DNA from: Tanypteryx hageni
Lineage: Eukaryota > Arthropoda > Insecta > Odonata > Petaluridae
DNA length: 64,000 nucleotides
Assembly (NCBI GenBank): GCA_028673005.1
Contig: CM054116.1
Span: forward strand, 36,118,854 to 36,182,853
Direction: 5' to 3'
Shown here: positions 14,001-29,000 of the stretch, piece after piece
How the letters are laid out: every line of letters begins with the position of its first letter
Position numbering within the stretch: the first letter of the stretch is position 1
The notes under the pieces: model-generated
The model's input: the letters and a program-made list of their open reading frames with translations, nothing else
The model's database searches: none
Told to the model about the DNA's origin: nothing
Program-made: the position numbers and the translations under genes

Positions 14001-17000
14001 ATAGCACAAGGACAAACCCTTCGAAATTTCACGCCTCTATGATGAAAACGACATCTGTAAGCGACTTCCAAACAAAGTGTTTCCATACGGGTACAGTCAG
14101 CAGCAAGCGGTCACATTTTGCATTCCTATACAGGCACGCTCAGCATTTAAAGATTAAAGTATTATTGTATTCTTGTTCATTTTCTGGAAAAATTACATAT
14201 CTCATGAACTATTGGTAATAAAATGTTCAAATAAAAAGAATTTTATAGAAAAATAATGAAGTATTCCATGCTTGTTTTTAAGCAGAAAGAAACTTGTTGA
14301 AAAAATATTACAAAAACTATATTACGAAAATTTCACTCCGCTTACTACCGGTCTAGCCAGATGACTGAATAAGATGGCTCACAAAATGCAGGTGCTCAAA
14401 TGGAAAAAGAATATTACAGAAGAGCATTACAACCTCTCAAATGTAAAAGGGAGTCCAAGAGCCTGGGCCTAGATAAACGTCTGTTTACTGTTTGTCTGAG
14501 GTCTTCCCTTCCCTAAGCCTTTGACCTTCAGCATTCTTGCCTTGGTCCGCTGTGATGTCATTCTTCTGGGATGTTCTCTTCCCAAGCTCCAGACTCCATG
14601 TCAAATATGACCACTGTAAGTGCCCTTGGAACTAACCCGAACATATACGATATGTTCGTCTGTGGGCGATTCCATTTTGCATGATTATATGGTCACCTTT
14701 CATGTTTAAAGTTAACTAGTCACCCATGGAAATATTCTATGGGATAATTTAATGTCAGGAATATTCAGTTTTTGCTCTGTCATAAAAACTTTTTCAGGGT
14801 CATCAGTTACCTTATTCTAGAGAAAATATGGCAAAGAATAATTCAAATAAACAGGTTTTTTATAATAAAAAGCATTAAGACTAAATATATTCAATGATTC
14901 AAATTACCATACCTGTAAGGATTATATCTGGAATACTGGTAGGGGTATTTGGAGTCTGTGGTGCTGTATGATGTCCACTTTCACTAAGATTTCCTCCCCC
15001 TCCACCACCTCCCCCCCCTCCAATTGGATCCAGGGGCTGTGGGGGAGGCTGTGACAGTATAGAAGGCAACTGTCTCATCCCCACCCCAAACTGAAGTTGC
15101 TGCTGGTTCTGATGTTGTTGCTGGTGATGGGGATGGTGATGGGTATGATGGTGGTGTTGGTGTTGCTGCTGCTGGGATTGGCAGGAGGGATCTACTGACA
15201 CAGAGGAAGGCGAGGAAGGAGACTGTCTCCTGCTGTAATAGCCTCCATCTGATGCCTGAACCATACCACCATTGTTGGATGCATCATGATGTGAAACACG
15301 TCCAATGGTATTGCCACAACTTAATCCTAGGCCCATATCCAAACCAAGACAAGCTAGGCCAACTCCATCCACCATTCCGCCCCCACCATCATCAGGGCTC
15401 CCCACCACACTTATGCTGGGACTCGTCTAGATGATAAGATTTGCAAAAGAATTCAAAATTACAAGGAAGTTACATATATGAAAGCCAAGTGTAAAAACAC
15501 TACACACAAACAATGACTGCAATCAAGGTATTCCCATGTTAGCACGTTTATTAAGTCTTAAGTTATCGTATCTGCCCGAATAGAAGCCGATCACGGATTT
15601 AAGCCAACCCCCCAAAAATTTTCACCATTTTTTGACAAAAAAGTAATTTTCGTAGATTTTATGCTGAAGTGTGCTGGGCATGCATGCACAGCCTAGAATA
15701 CATTATTGGAGATCGAAGAAAAATGGGAAATGGTTTACTTGTTGACATTTGAAATATCACTCCAATTAATAATTTCGCGTTGTTGAATGATGTTCCACAT
15801 TCAGTGATGATAATTTCATCCTTTTTCATTTTCAAAAAAGGTCAAATAGCGACCTCGCAAAGATAATTTTTAATCCAAGTCTACTTCCAATGAAATTAGC
15901 ATTTACATTGCCTTAAGAAATAGCATTTTGATAAATATACATCTTCCATGTAAAGTATTACCATAATTCAAACAGTTGAGCATCAAAAGTGTCATTGCAT
16001 TTTGCATAATCATCTGCTTTGTCAATGTACGTAATTTTAAGAGATTCCATGAACGAGGTTTCAACATGCATATAAACATTACAATGGCTATAGCAATAAC
16101 TACAATAGCCAAGTAAAACTAATAGGAACTTCTTTTAATGGATTATGAAAAATAATACCAATACCTAATTATTCTTAATGGTAATACAATTATACAATAA
16201 TAGCTCTGAAAAACGAAAGAAAATATTCAACAGCATTTAGAAACAAAAGAACAGGTAACAATGGCAACAAAAAACGGGTACTGCTAAATTCAATATTCTA
16301 GCGTTATTATTTATTCACTAATATTCATGGAGGTCAAATATTTACTTTTCTAAAAATATAGTACTATGATTTGAACGCGATGGCAATGAGAGACGTGCTA
16401 CCATCTATGGGTGACTACGAGACAAGCCTAACCCCAAATATTTTCTCATACTCACATTTAAGCCGAGGGGTGATTTTTTCATGATAGATTTTGGCTTATA
16501 TTCGGGCAGAAATGGTAATTAAAAATGAAAAAATGTCAGAAAAACTCATGGCTATATTTGGTTTATTTATTGTATTAACAATCAGCTTAGAGCACAAGGC
16601 CTATTACAGCTGATTGATTAACAGAATATAAATAACAACAACAATAACAACCATGACCAAGGTGTGACTCGAACCCGCAACCCCAGCATTATAAAATGTT
16701 TCATGAACTTTATTGACTATACATCCAAATTCTGTGAATTTCTCAAATTGAAATTGCCTCCCAAACAGGTAACTTCTTTTTACTTATTTAATAGTCAATG
16801 TGAAAGAAAATCATCTTATCCTTGCATCACTAGACCTTCTTTATTCCAGAATCTTGGATTACTTCACATATACTGCTTTATCGCAGATCTCTACCTCTTC
16901 CCCGTATGTTTTTAGGAAAAAACTTCAAATAAGGATAAACAAAGATTCTAGAAGTGCGCAGGGACAGGAGAGATGAGGTTTCGTATTTGCCCACTCAACA

Positions 17001-20000
17001 AAAAAATGCCAAAAAATATAGGTTTTTACCTTAGTAATTTGAGCATGATCTTCAATGTTAATCTCACTATCACTCTCTGAACTGACACTTCCTTCCAAAT
17101 CACTTTCAATTAAGATTTCTGTCTACTTTTCATCACCAGGTATTGCTTGCGTTTTTCTATTGGTTGATGTCATGATAAGTTCGACTCTTTTATCTCTTAG
17201 AAATTAAACAAAAGTAACAATGGAAAAATAACGAACAATAGCTGCCTCCGTACAGCGTAAATGTTTCCCTCAGAGCGGCAAGAGAAAATTTTTTGTGCGT
17301 TCCAAGCGCTTCCCATGTGCTCTGATCACACTTTCGGTCAAGAGGTAGTATCGTAAATATCTTTGAATGGCTTTGTTTGTGCATTGATGTCAGATAAGTG
17401 TTTTGCTCTCTCACTCTCATTATATTGTTCTTAAGAAATACTGAACCAAGCAATAGCCCAGATCCAAAGACCATTCTTCCTCCCTTTCCATATAGCTCTC
17501 AAGTGTAGACACATAAGAAAAAATATTCATCTCAAGAGTGAGAGACATCACAAGTAGATAAACAGTGCCTGCATCCCCTTCCACCACCAAGTAACTTTCG
17601 TGCAGATGCTCGGTTAGTCTCAGCATTGAAAGGAGTTCTTAGAACTTACAATTTGCATAACTACGCGAAAATTCAATCATAAAATTTGACGTATAATATA
17701 GGTAAAAAGAAAACAGTAAAAATTGCAGAATTAAGCACAATATGAAGGTCCAAGGTTACTGTTTTGAAATATATCGATTTTTTTTAAAGTTCGTTTATTT
17801 CAAACCCGGATAATTCGAAGTCGTATTTTTCTAGTCCCTTGAACTTTGAAATAACGAGGTTTTACTGTAACTTGAAGTGTTTAAGTTTTAAAAATTATGC
17901 AAGCTGAAAAGTACTTGACAAATAAAATATAAAATGAGGCATAGAAGGAAGGAAAGTGGGTTTGTGGGAAGAATAAGCTTAGAGAGAATTATCAACAACT
18001 TGCTGTAATTATGAAATATATGACAATGTTGCCTGTTAAAAATAATGTACTATTATGGAGGTTGTTTTAATCGGTTATAAAAAAATAAATTAAATGCTTA
18101 CAGTCATATTTAAATTTGGTTCTTTTGAAAGAAAACAGAAAACATGCCAAAGTAAATTTTCCTGCACGGATTTATATGCCACAAACCTAAATTAATATTA
18201 ATACATATATACATAGCATACATACTGTATTAAAAAAATTGGCTGTTTTAACTAGTATTTTGTGTTTACATTTGATATATTTTAATATCCTATAAGCTTT
18301 ATTTTGATGAGAATCATAATTGAATCCTAGAAATCAGATATTTTTCTTGGCATTTAAATAGGTGCATTTACATTATGAATAAATTATCCAAAAATGTGTA
18401 TAGAATCAAATAAAAATCATTTCAGAGAAGAGTCAACTGTTTCAAAGAAATTTTTACCATCAAAATATCATGAGTTTGGTTGCTAACAAACATAAAAATA
18501 TGTTTACAGGAAAAATTATTTAGGCCTAACTAAAGTTACCAGAAAATAAATAAAGATGAATATTTCAATTGAGTGCACCATTCAAATACATTGGTATTTA
18601 TTAACCCACTGACATTTTTACTGAGTTTCTGTGCCCGAATAGAGATTTATTTTTAAAAAATTGGTAAATACAAAATTATTTATTTCTGGAAAACTTATGA
18701 AACACACAAGTTGAAATTTTACATTTAGTTATAATAATACATACTGAATGCATTTATACACAGTAATACCTTGATATACGAAGTAGATGCGTTCCCTAAA
18801 CTTCGTTCGTTTATTGAAACTTCATATATCAAATAACATTACTACAACGGGGTGAGTTCACATCTTATAGTATAACTTTTTATTAATTACTAATCACATT
18901 TTAAAAAGATTGTAAATTGAAAATTATTATTTATTGTATATAAATTGGAATCACGAGAACTTACACAAATAGAAGTAAAAACTGTACGTAAATATTCACT
19001 TACAGCACTGCATCTCTTTCACATAGAAACTTACCAGTTCTTGATAAAAATGTTAGTATATTATTAATGTCAATGTTAGTTACATTGCTGATGGCAAATG
19101 TAAAATAGATGTCCAAATAAAAAGTTTGTAATAGCAAAACTTCGTATATCGACTATTCATATATTGAGGTATTACTGTAGCTAATGTCGCATATAAAGGT
19201 ATAAATAAACAATAAAATGCACAATAGTGCAAATTCAACTATTTTAGACAAATAGTATGAAATTGCAATCAAAAGAGGTTTTACAATTATATAAACCATA
19301 TCTTAAATATATTAGTACAGACATTCTTGCTTAAAAATTTTGATGTGATGGTAAGAGGTTGCCGTGAAATGTCAAATAGAAAAACAGAAATTAAAAAAAA
19401 AAACATAATAGTTGTATTAGAATATTATCGTGCACAAGCTATATTTTAAGCTATTCTTATTCTAAAGTAATTTAGGTGTTTTATCGTAAATTACGCTATT
19501 CATTCATACCTTTAGAGTGATTTGGTGTGGTATAATTTGAAGGTGTGCGGAAATTTGTTCGCCAACAATTGTTCGATGGAAATTTGTTCGAAAGCATTTG
19601 TTCGAAAAATATTGGTTCGCGCAGAACCTTCCTGTCGGCGAATCGTTGTCTACGAAACATCCTTTAGGCGAAATGTCCATCAGCAAAATGTCTTGTCAGC
19701 AAATCATCCTGTAGGCAAAACGACCTGTAGACAAAATGTCCATCAGCAAAATGTGTCGGCAAAACGTCAATTGGCGAAACGTCCTGTCGGCGAATTGTCC
19801 TGTTGGCGAAAGGTCAGTCAGCAAATCGTCCTGTCAGGAAAACATGTCAGCGAATCGTCCTGTCTGCGAAATGTATCTGTGAACCATCCTGTCGGCAAAA
19901 TGTCCATCGGTGAATTGTCCTGTTGACGAATCATTGTCAGCAAAACGTCCATCGGCAAAACGTCTGTTGGCTAAATGTCCGCATACCCTTGTTCGATGAA

Positions 20001-23000
20001 CACTGCCCGACCAACATTTCTTCGAAAGATTAAGTACTCAGTTGTGCGTGTACCTTTGCAGTGTAACTAACAACCCATAAGTTTATACTGAAATGGCGTT
20101 AGAATTTGTGAATAGTTCTAAAGGCAAACCAAAACTATGTTTAGATGGCTACTTGTTTGTAAAAGATAAATGGCACGAAAATAAAATTTACTGGAAGTGT
20201 GAAAATTTCAAGAAGACGTTTTGTAAATGTCATTTAACTACTGTAAATAATTAAGTGAGTAAGCAGATAAAACAACATAATCATGCATGCCGGTGATGGT
20301 GCACAAATTGAAGCAAATAGAATATTGAACAACATAAGAGAAGATGCTAGAAATACTCGCATTATATTTTGTCCAGTGCATCGAAGAATATTAGTCAAGC
20401 CATAAGTGCTAAATTACCTTCAGTAGATACAATTAAAAGGACTATAAGAAATGTTAGAACCAAGAACAATGATTGTCCAGCCATTCTAAGTCACAGAAGA
20501 AATATTGTGTTCCCAGATAATTATACCACTATTGAAAATGGCAAACAGTTTTTATTGTTCGATTCTGGGCCTGTCGAAGACAGAATGTTAATATTTTCTA
20601 CCAGAAAAAATCTGCAGCATCTAGCAATATCAGATCACTGGTACGCAGATGGTACCTTCAAAACCGTTCCACCTCTTTTTGAACAACTCTACACTACACA
20701 TGGGTTACGTGGACACATTGCTCTGCCATTAATATACGCGTTACTTCCCAGCAAAAGTGAACAGTGCTACGCTCAACTTATAAGAAGAATAAAAAACTTG
20801 GAACCAGCTGCAATCCCAAAGACAATTATGACTGATTTCGAACATGCAATTGTTAATAATAAACATTGAATTTCACGAAACTGCATCGTGGTTGCTTTTT
20901 GCTCTTTTGCCAGTGTATTTATAGAAATGTACAATCATATGGTTTTAAGCTAGAATATGATACAGATTTAAAAAATATAATTTGTTGAAAAAATTTATGT
21001 TCAAACTAATGCGGGTCGATTCAAGTTCCTCATAATCAAATTACCACATGACCAAATTTCCATTAGAACAAATGCTGTTGAACAAATTTCCATCGAACAA
21101 ATGTTGGTGAAAAAATTACCTAGAACCAATTTGAAGCAATGTGTCATGTGAAGAAATTCCTGATTGACTCTGGCTTCGTAAATCGTTTGGATACAATTTA
21201 GGCTTCATCTCGCATTTGTAATAAGGAAAAGCGGAGTGTAATATAAAGTGAATCAGCTGAAATTAGAGTTAGAACACAATGTCTTTGTACAGCGAGGAGA
21301 ATAAGGTGAGGTAAAATAGGCATAATGTGCTAACACAGCAAAGTAATGTAGATTTCTTTATTAGAATAAAAAAATCAATTTTGTTTATCTAAGCATATTT
21401 TTAAACAGATTAAAGGTTGAACTCTTATCTTTGTAATAAAGAAATGCGCACAGCATTATCTGCTTTTGTTTGCAGGATAAATGTGTCAGAAGAAGATGCT
21501 GCGCAAATCCGAATCCGAACCGCAATTCGCTGGCTGTTTATGCTAAGGCCAATTTTGACAGGCATATTCCCGTCTCTTTAAGCCAATGGGTTAAAGTAAA
21601 TAAATTTATTTACTAATAAAAAGGGATGTATTTATCCAATAACTTACTTGTGAATAATTCATACTGTTGCTCTGAGAGCCCATGAAGTCAATGCTGGTAG
21701 ACACAGGATTATCCAACTGCAATAGATGAAAAGAATGCTAAATATTTTAAATGCTCTGAATAAAGGGGAGTTTTTATGAAATACAATAAAATATTCTACA
21801 AAATAAGAAAATTTGTAAATGCTCATGAGAAAAAATGGAAAATCTATAAAAAGAAAAACATCAAATATTATTTAAAAGTACACATATACAACTTAAACAT
21901 AAGATAATATACAAAATTAACTTATCTCTCAATATAATATATACATCCATCCAAATCAAAATTAAACTGACTTTAATCATTCACAAGAACTCGCTGCTTC
22001 ATTCCGCGGCATAAACTCATACTACAATACAGACATTAATGTATTAAGCATGGCACATTAAAAATTTACACTAGAAAATGTACAAATTGTTTTACAAAGC
22101 TAATATATTTGTCTTCTCCAGATAATTTTAATACTGAGGAATATATTATAATACCAAGAAACATACTGCATGAGAATAAATGGAAATACTGATTCATGCA
22201 ATTTAAATGAAATTAAAGCCAATACAGAATTACTAATGATAGTGGAAAAATTATTTCAGATGCACAAGCTTTCATAATGGTCTATATAAAAATTTCTAGG
22301 TGCAAAAATCTGAAATGACATGCGTCATCTTGACAAATTTTAAAGATTAATTTATTGATAAAGACAAATATGTGTAAAATATCGCCACCACTCTTCCCAG
22401 CACATTACTGCAGAGAAAAGAGAAAAGATAATATTAAATATAAACATGCATAATAAAAAAATTTGTATGAATACTTGTGTGCAAGGAAAGACATCCATAT
22501 TTGTCACACAAAATTTGGAAAAAAGGCTTTCCTTACTACAAATGTAATCAAGTTTGAAATAAAAATAAAATATCAATCATGACACATGGCCAACTGCATA
22601 TATTCCAACACACAAGCAAAACATACATCAATTTTCTCCAATGAAATGATGTGTCCAACAGGGACAAAGATGAATATGGAGAATGGCAGAATAAATAAAG
22701 GCAATTAAGACACAAACAGAAAAGGGAGTATATAATTGAAGAGGACGATGATGTAGGCTTCATCACCTGGGTGGTGTTGGGCTCGTTGGGAGAAGTCCAG
22801 CCGCAACTAGTCTCCACTAAGCTGTGAACAAGTTGGCACCAATCCTTTTGCGGTTTGCCAGAAGGGAAGCAGCGATTTTCAATAAATATTGATTTCCCAT
22901 AAGCTATGCTTACAACACAACCACCACAAACACACTGGCTGGACATTAAGTAAACTTTTTATTCAAGACTCCATAAATTGTTTGAAGAAATTTATTTTGT

Positions 23001-26000
23001 TTCACCATACCATGTATTCCATGGTTCACAAGAGGAATAATTTTTCTTATTTAGTTTGTCATATGCATAACTTAAGGATCAAAAGATAATGCTTGACATA
23101 TAACAGGTTAAAACTGAAACAATGGTTACAGTTCTCAATTTACAAAATGAGATGTTTTCAAAAATGGTTCGGTGAAGATATTATATATTTTAACTCAATT
23201 TGATTTTGGCTCAAACTGAGAAAACAAAATGACAGTGACATGAAAATTTTGTTCAATAAAATCAACAGAATTTTTAAATTGATAGCAAAATTATTTTTAG
23301 AAGAGGAGGCAAACAAGAAGTTAATATAGAACTATGACATGAATAATCATTCCATTGCTAAAAAGATTTGTAGACCATTAAAAAACATTATTCAGCCACT
23401 TCTTCAAATATTTCATTAAAAATCTGATAATTTTGCTTCCATTCATTTGACAATGAGAATGGAACACAACAGTAAGACTAGATAATTATGTAAATATACG
23501 ATAAACATAATTTAGCTCTTACAATTAAAAGCTACATTTTGACCCTAAAGCAGGCACATTTGCACACAAAATGTTCCAAAGTGAGAAAAAGTAGTCAGGC
23601 TACTTCTTCACTGCATTATAATTTTTTCTAACAACTTATCTGTAGGGTTTTTACTATCACTTTGTGCTCTCATTATTTAAATAGGTTAAAAATGAACATT
23701 TAACAGTTTTGGTCAAACCAGTAAAGATCACTGATAGCTCAGTCACGCAAGAAATGTTTTTACTCTTTCATTTAACAAATTACTGATGTTGTGCTTTTTA
23801 ACAATCATGAATTACATGATTTTTATCTTTTATAAAAGCGTTTAAACAAAATCCAGCATGACTAAAAGGATTATTTAGATGTTTTCTACAATACTGTTTT
23901 GATGAATTCTCAGTGGCATGTAATTTATTCCAAATTCCTCTCTTATTCTTAGCAATATCATCTAATGATAGAAAAGCAGCAAGAGAGAGAGGATGGAAGA
24001 AACATTGAAGAATGAAAGATGATTGATGTTGTCTATGAAGCCATGCTAAAAATGTGCATACAACTACTAACTGTGATTCATGTGGAAAATTGGCATGTGA
24101 TTACCAACTCAAAGCTACTTTCCTTAATGGAAAATATGAAACTGAAAGTATATAAAGATATCATCATTTTTCAATAATGATAAACACTACCAAAATTCTC
24201 TCTCAAAATACAGGATTCAAAAAACCTGCTATTTTTACATTTGAAATCATTGTGCTAATAATCAAGGGTGAAGAAAACTGAAAAGATTTTATTCTTAGTT
24301 ATACACATGCTAATTGCCAACATCTGTGATTTCTGTAAAAATTAAATATGTAGTGGTTGCCAGCCTTGGGCCTAGGGTCACGGCTTCAAATCCTAACAAA
24401 GGCATGGTCATGTAAAATTAATAGACAAGGCCGAGACTTTGTGGAAATCCATACTATGGAGGAAATGTGGCATTGTTAAAATAAAAACAAGTTTTAATAA
24501 CACTTCGACTTTTTCCACATAACACTATAAGACAAGGGTGCCCATAAAGTTGATTGCGATTGGCCGGTCGATCCTCAAGCCATTTTTGGTCGATCTCAAG
24601 CGAAATAATAAATAATTTGTTTACAATATAAAAAGTATATGAAATTTCTAATAAGAAATATTTATAAAACATGTTCAACTTTAAAGCCAGACATTGCAAA
24701 TACTAATAATATAGATTCCTAGCCTACAGGGCTGGCTTGAGTCAAGTGCCGAACATAAAAAACACAGGTGTTTGCACTCCATGCAGTCAATTTTTTAGCC
24801 AAGCAGTTCGTCAAGAAATAATGCATGTTTTCTAATTTCTTTCAATCAGTTTCTCCATGACGTTTTCTTACTGAAGAAAAATAACCATATCCTACACAAC
24901 TGAAAAATGAACAAACCAAAATCAGAAAACATCCTTTCCTTCTAGATAAACTGCTTGAATAAAAGCTTGACTGCATGGAGTGGAAACATCTACACTTACA
25001 TAGTGAAGTGCCAGTGACATCTGCCTCTCCTGATCTGAGTTGGCCTTCAAGTATGACAGACTAATCAACACAGCCATTTATTACATTAACATGCTCAGCG
25101 TAGAGGACGCACAGTGTGTGCGTCCTACCAATGTCCTATTCAGGAGCGGAGGATGCACAGCATGTGTCTACAGGAATTTCTCTTCAGGGGCTGAGGACGC
25201 ATCCATGCCCTAGATTAAAATTTTATCTTACTGGTTGTGAGCATCGATCATCTCCATGAATTTGTTTACAAATGCCTTCTTGTCATTAAAATTATTATTA
25301 TCTTCATGCATATACTATCTGTTTTTTACTCTGCATTTTCTTCTACCCTCTAAATATTTTAATTTCATGCTAGTCTATGTCTTCTTTGACTCTTCTAAAT
25401 CAGTGAAAGGAAATTTTTCAAAAAGTGAAATGGAAAAACATAAGAAATTGTAAATGTAATCACAAAATTTTGTAAATGTTTAAATACTGGAATATAAATG
25501 CATAAATATAAATTTTAATCGGAATATGATGAATATAACTAGATGCATTATGAAAATAAATTGTTATTTATTGGTTTATTTTCTAAACTTAAACATGTTA
25601 ACAATTTATTCAAAAAATATTGAAATTATTAACATAACTGCAGTCGAGTCCATCACAGAAAGTCTTCATAAACTGTGTTGCAGGCTAATCTATAATCACA
25701 GAGGCAGTGTAAGTATGCTGACCATCCGCTCCTGGGAAGGTGTCGGAAAAATTGGCTCTGCGCTGAGCATGTTAAGATGCTCTACTTAATATGTTAATGA
25801 GTGCCACACAGGGGCAATTTAAAAATAAATAAAATTTAATTAAATACATGTCAATTTCTGGAAACTTAGATTTTTGCAAATAATTAGTAGAACTTTCATA
25901 TAAATTGTTTTTAAGATATTAAAAATTATTGCTCCCCTAGAACACCAGCACTAATGGGCACACACTTTCTGGCCCTAATAGGAAATCTGACCCTACACTA

Positions 26001-29000
26001 AGTTCAATTTTTGAGGAAAAATGCTTCAGAAAAAGGAAATTGGAAAATCCAGCAATGTCTCGGTCCCAAGTACCCTAGATTTGTGATAAATTACATACAC
26101 TACCTGTTACAAGACATATAGTTTTACTATTTGACTTTTTTATTAATTACAAATCAAATAAAATTGTTATGCTGATAATACAAATGATTTATTTAATAAA
26201 AGAAGCTATACAAAGTGTGCCTGTTGGTATGATTTTTTCTGATGTGCCTGCTCATGGGTTAATTAAGTTAATCATATTATTAATTTATCATACTGAAATG
26301 GATAAACAAAACCAATTCTTTAATACAAATTATTACACCCTTTCAATTACAAATAATATTAATTTAATAATGTTGTAAAATATTAATTTCCAGACAAAAG
26401 GAGAAATAAACAAACAGGTTACACAAAAAATGTCTAATTCCCATTGATTTACATATGGTACCTTACAATGCAGATAAAAATATTTTATATATGCTTCAGA
26501 TTACATCAAAAGAAGGAGAGACAATCCTGCAGGGAAATCCATCCTGCTGAAATTGATCAGAGTTGGTCTGATTGCTGCTGACTTATTTCCATGACTCACA
26601 GTTATGAATAAACAGATTTAACTTCTTTCTATATAAATTAAACTTTTGTTGTATACATCAGTTATTATGAAATGCTTCAAAAAGGGTAGCTTTCATGATT
26701 ATATTCAGGATAACATTGATCATGATGCAGCAGAGGAAGAAGTAAGTGTGAGTGATTGGAGTTTTCTGCAGAAGAATTTGAATTCTAGTACATGATTCAA
26801 GGACTGCATTAATGTAGATAACGATGTTTCTCTCTGTGAATTGCAAAACATTGAAGACATTTGCAGTGTGAACATTAATGTATCAGGTAGTGAAGAAGAA
26901 GACGACTATGAAGCACCTAACCATACTGAAGTAATCAATGCATTGGCCACAGTACAGAAATTCATTCCAAGTATTTCTAATGTGCCTGAATCAGTGACAA
27001 AAGGCATTAGGGAAACAGATGCATCTGTCATAAAACTCTCCCCAAAACATACTGATCAACCTGTTCTGGATGAATATATTAAAAAGTAGTCTTAATTATT
27101 GACAATGCACATCAATAGGTTTGCTAATTTAGATGTCTTCTATATTTTTAGTGTACGTATTTATCCTTTTTCCATTTTCCCTCTGAAAGAGTTTTTAACA
27201 TTTGGTCCCTTGGAATGTCTTAACAGGGTTCCACTGCATGTGTGTGTGCATGCACACACACACATATATACCATATATAACTGATTGTAAGCCAACCTTT
27301 TTTTTACCTTTTTACCTTATTAGAAATTGCCACTCAGCTTAGAATCAGTGTCTTAAAAATGAATGAGCAACAAAGAAAGTAATCAATGCATTAAGGGGTA
27401 TTTTCATAAGAATGTTAGCATAGAACGATTGGAAAGTTGGCGTGGCAAGAGCCCTATGTTGTTCTCATGCAGAAGAAGAACCCATGCGAAACAAATGAAT
27501 ATGGATGAATGTTGAGCACCTTCGAAGACAATTTTGAAAATAATTTCAACATAAATGCATATATACCCTATTATATTATGTTCTGATATCTTCTTTCATC
27601 TTTTTTCCTTCTTCGCGCAGCAAACATCTTGCATACCATTCACGGAAAGGTGGAAAAATGCCCGTAGTTACATTATAACTCAAGATATAAGTGTATTAAA
27701 GTGGAAGTAAACAATCTACTTAAAATGTATGAAAAAAGAATCAAAATGACTGAATACGAAAAAATAAATTATGTAAAAGGTCGAAATTAGCAATATCTAG
27801 CACTCGTATGTGTAAGAAGCATACTCGAGATATGTACACAATGTTTCATATTACTTCTTCGAAACATTTACATTGTTGACTATGTTGATTCGGTGTGTCT
27901 AGCATGTGCATACTGGGATTCCCCGAGCCAACCGTCTCTTCCTTGTGCCTTTGCAAGCTTGCTTAAATTTCAGTCCTTCAGTGTGGCGAGATTTCCAGTT
28001 TTTTTAAATAATCCCATTACAAGACGAACACATTATTCTGTAAAATTTAAGAGGAAAGTGATCGCATTTGCCGAAGAAACATTTAACCTTGCTGCACAAT
28101 GGCACTATGGGATTGACGAATCGAATGTGAGACGCAGGAGAAGAGAAAACGAGAAGCATTTCAGTATTTTTTACACAAAAGGTCCATGAAAACCAAAACG
28201 TCTGCACACCATACAAGAAATTTTCCTTGTGTGCCCTTTTGAAAAGTGGGGGTCGGCTTACAATTGGTATTGGCTTACATTTGATTATATACGGTATATA
28301 GGGTGTTACAAAAGTTCATTCTCATGGGAAAATAAGATATAACAAAATTAAATGAGAAAATTGTTATAATTGTGCTGACTATTGACAGTGGTGCCACATA
28401 GCAAACTAGGTAAGTTTTGACAAAAACTCATCACAACAATAAAATAAAAAAATCTTCTTGTTTAACTCTATTATATCTTACTTCCTGATGACAATGGACT
28501 TTTGTCACACAATGTATTTGCCTGACTATAAGACGGCCTCAAATACAAGACAACATTACCTCTTTACAGTGGGTAATTTTGATAAAAATTTTATATGGCA
28601 TTCTGAAGGAAATAAATTAAACAAAATTATTGGAGTTATTTTTTTATTTAAATCTATAAAAATTATTCTATGCACAATATGCACTGCTAAAATAAATTGG
28701 ATTTAAACTGTGCCAGACCCGTCATACTCTGTCACTATTTATTTCTTTTTTTTCACAAATATGAGATGACCTCCAATCTTGATTTTAAAAAGCCTCATCT
28801 TAAAATTGGGTAAATATGGTAATATGGTACCTAGGCAGAAATTTCTTTCTATATATATTGTGCACATTTTTAGCAACACTAAATAAATGACAACTATTTT
28901 GGTATAATTTACAAAAGCTCATGATAATATTCTGAGGATTGTGTTAATGGAAAGTTTTCTCAAATTATCAATATATTTATAGTGAATTTTTACCTATAAA

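Larger units (their letters stand above)
19549..21120 (+). mobile_element. decayed MULE DNA transposon
   Basis: The termini at 19549-19604 and 21065-21120 are inverted copies matching at 49 of 56 positions, built on the unit ggaaatttgttcg. Inside the left TIR, 19620-19990 is a subterminal array of units such as cggcaaaacgtc and gtcctgtcggcgaat. The body encodes FLYWCH and MULE transposase segments. The whole is about 1.57 kb, shorter than an autonomous element, so internal deletion is likely. Confidence 0.75.

Noticed and set aside
19522..19926. 134-codon plus-strand open frame of repeating QQNV/VGK units
   Set aside because: Translation of the MULE subterminal repeat array.
22548..22946. 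132-codon minus-strand open frame as an extra Crtc exon
   Set aside because: No resemblance to CRTC between LEQFSM and NYSQ, no matching splice pair; looks like a 3' fragment of a retroelement.
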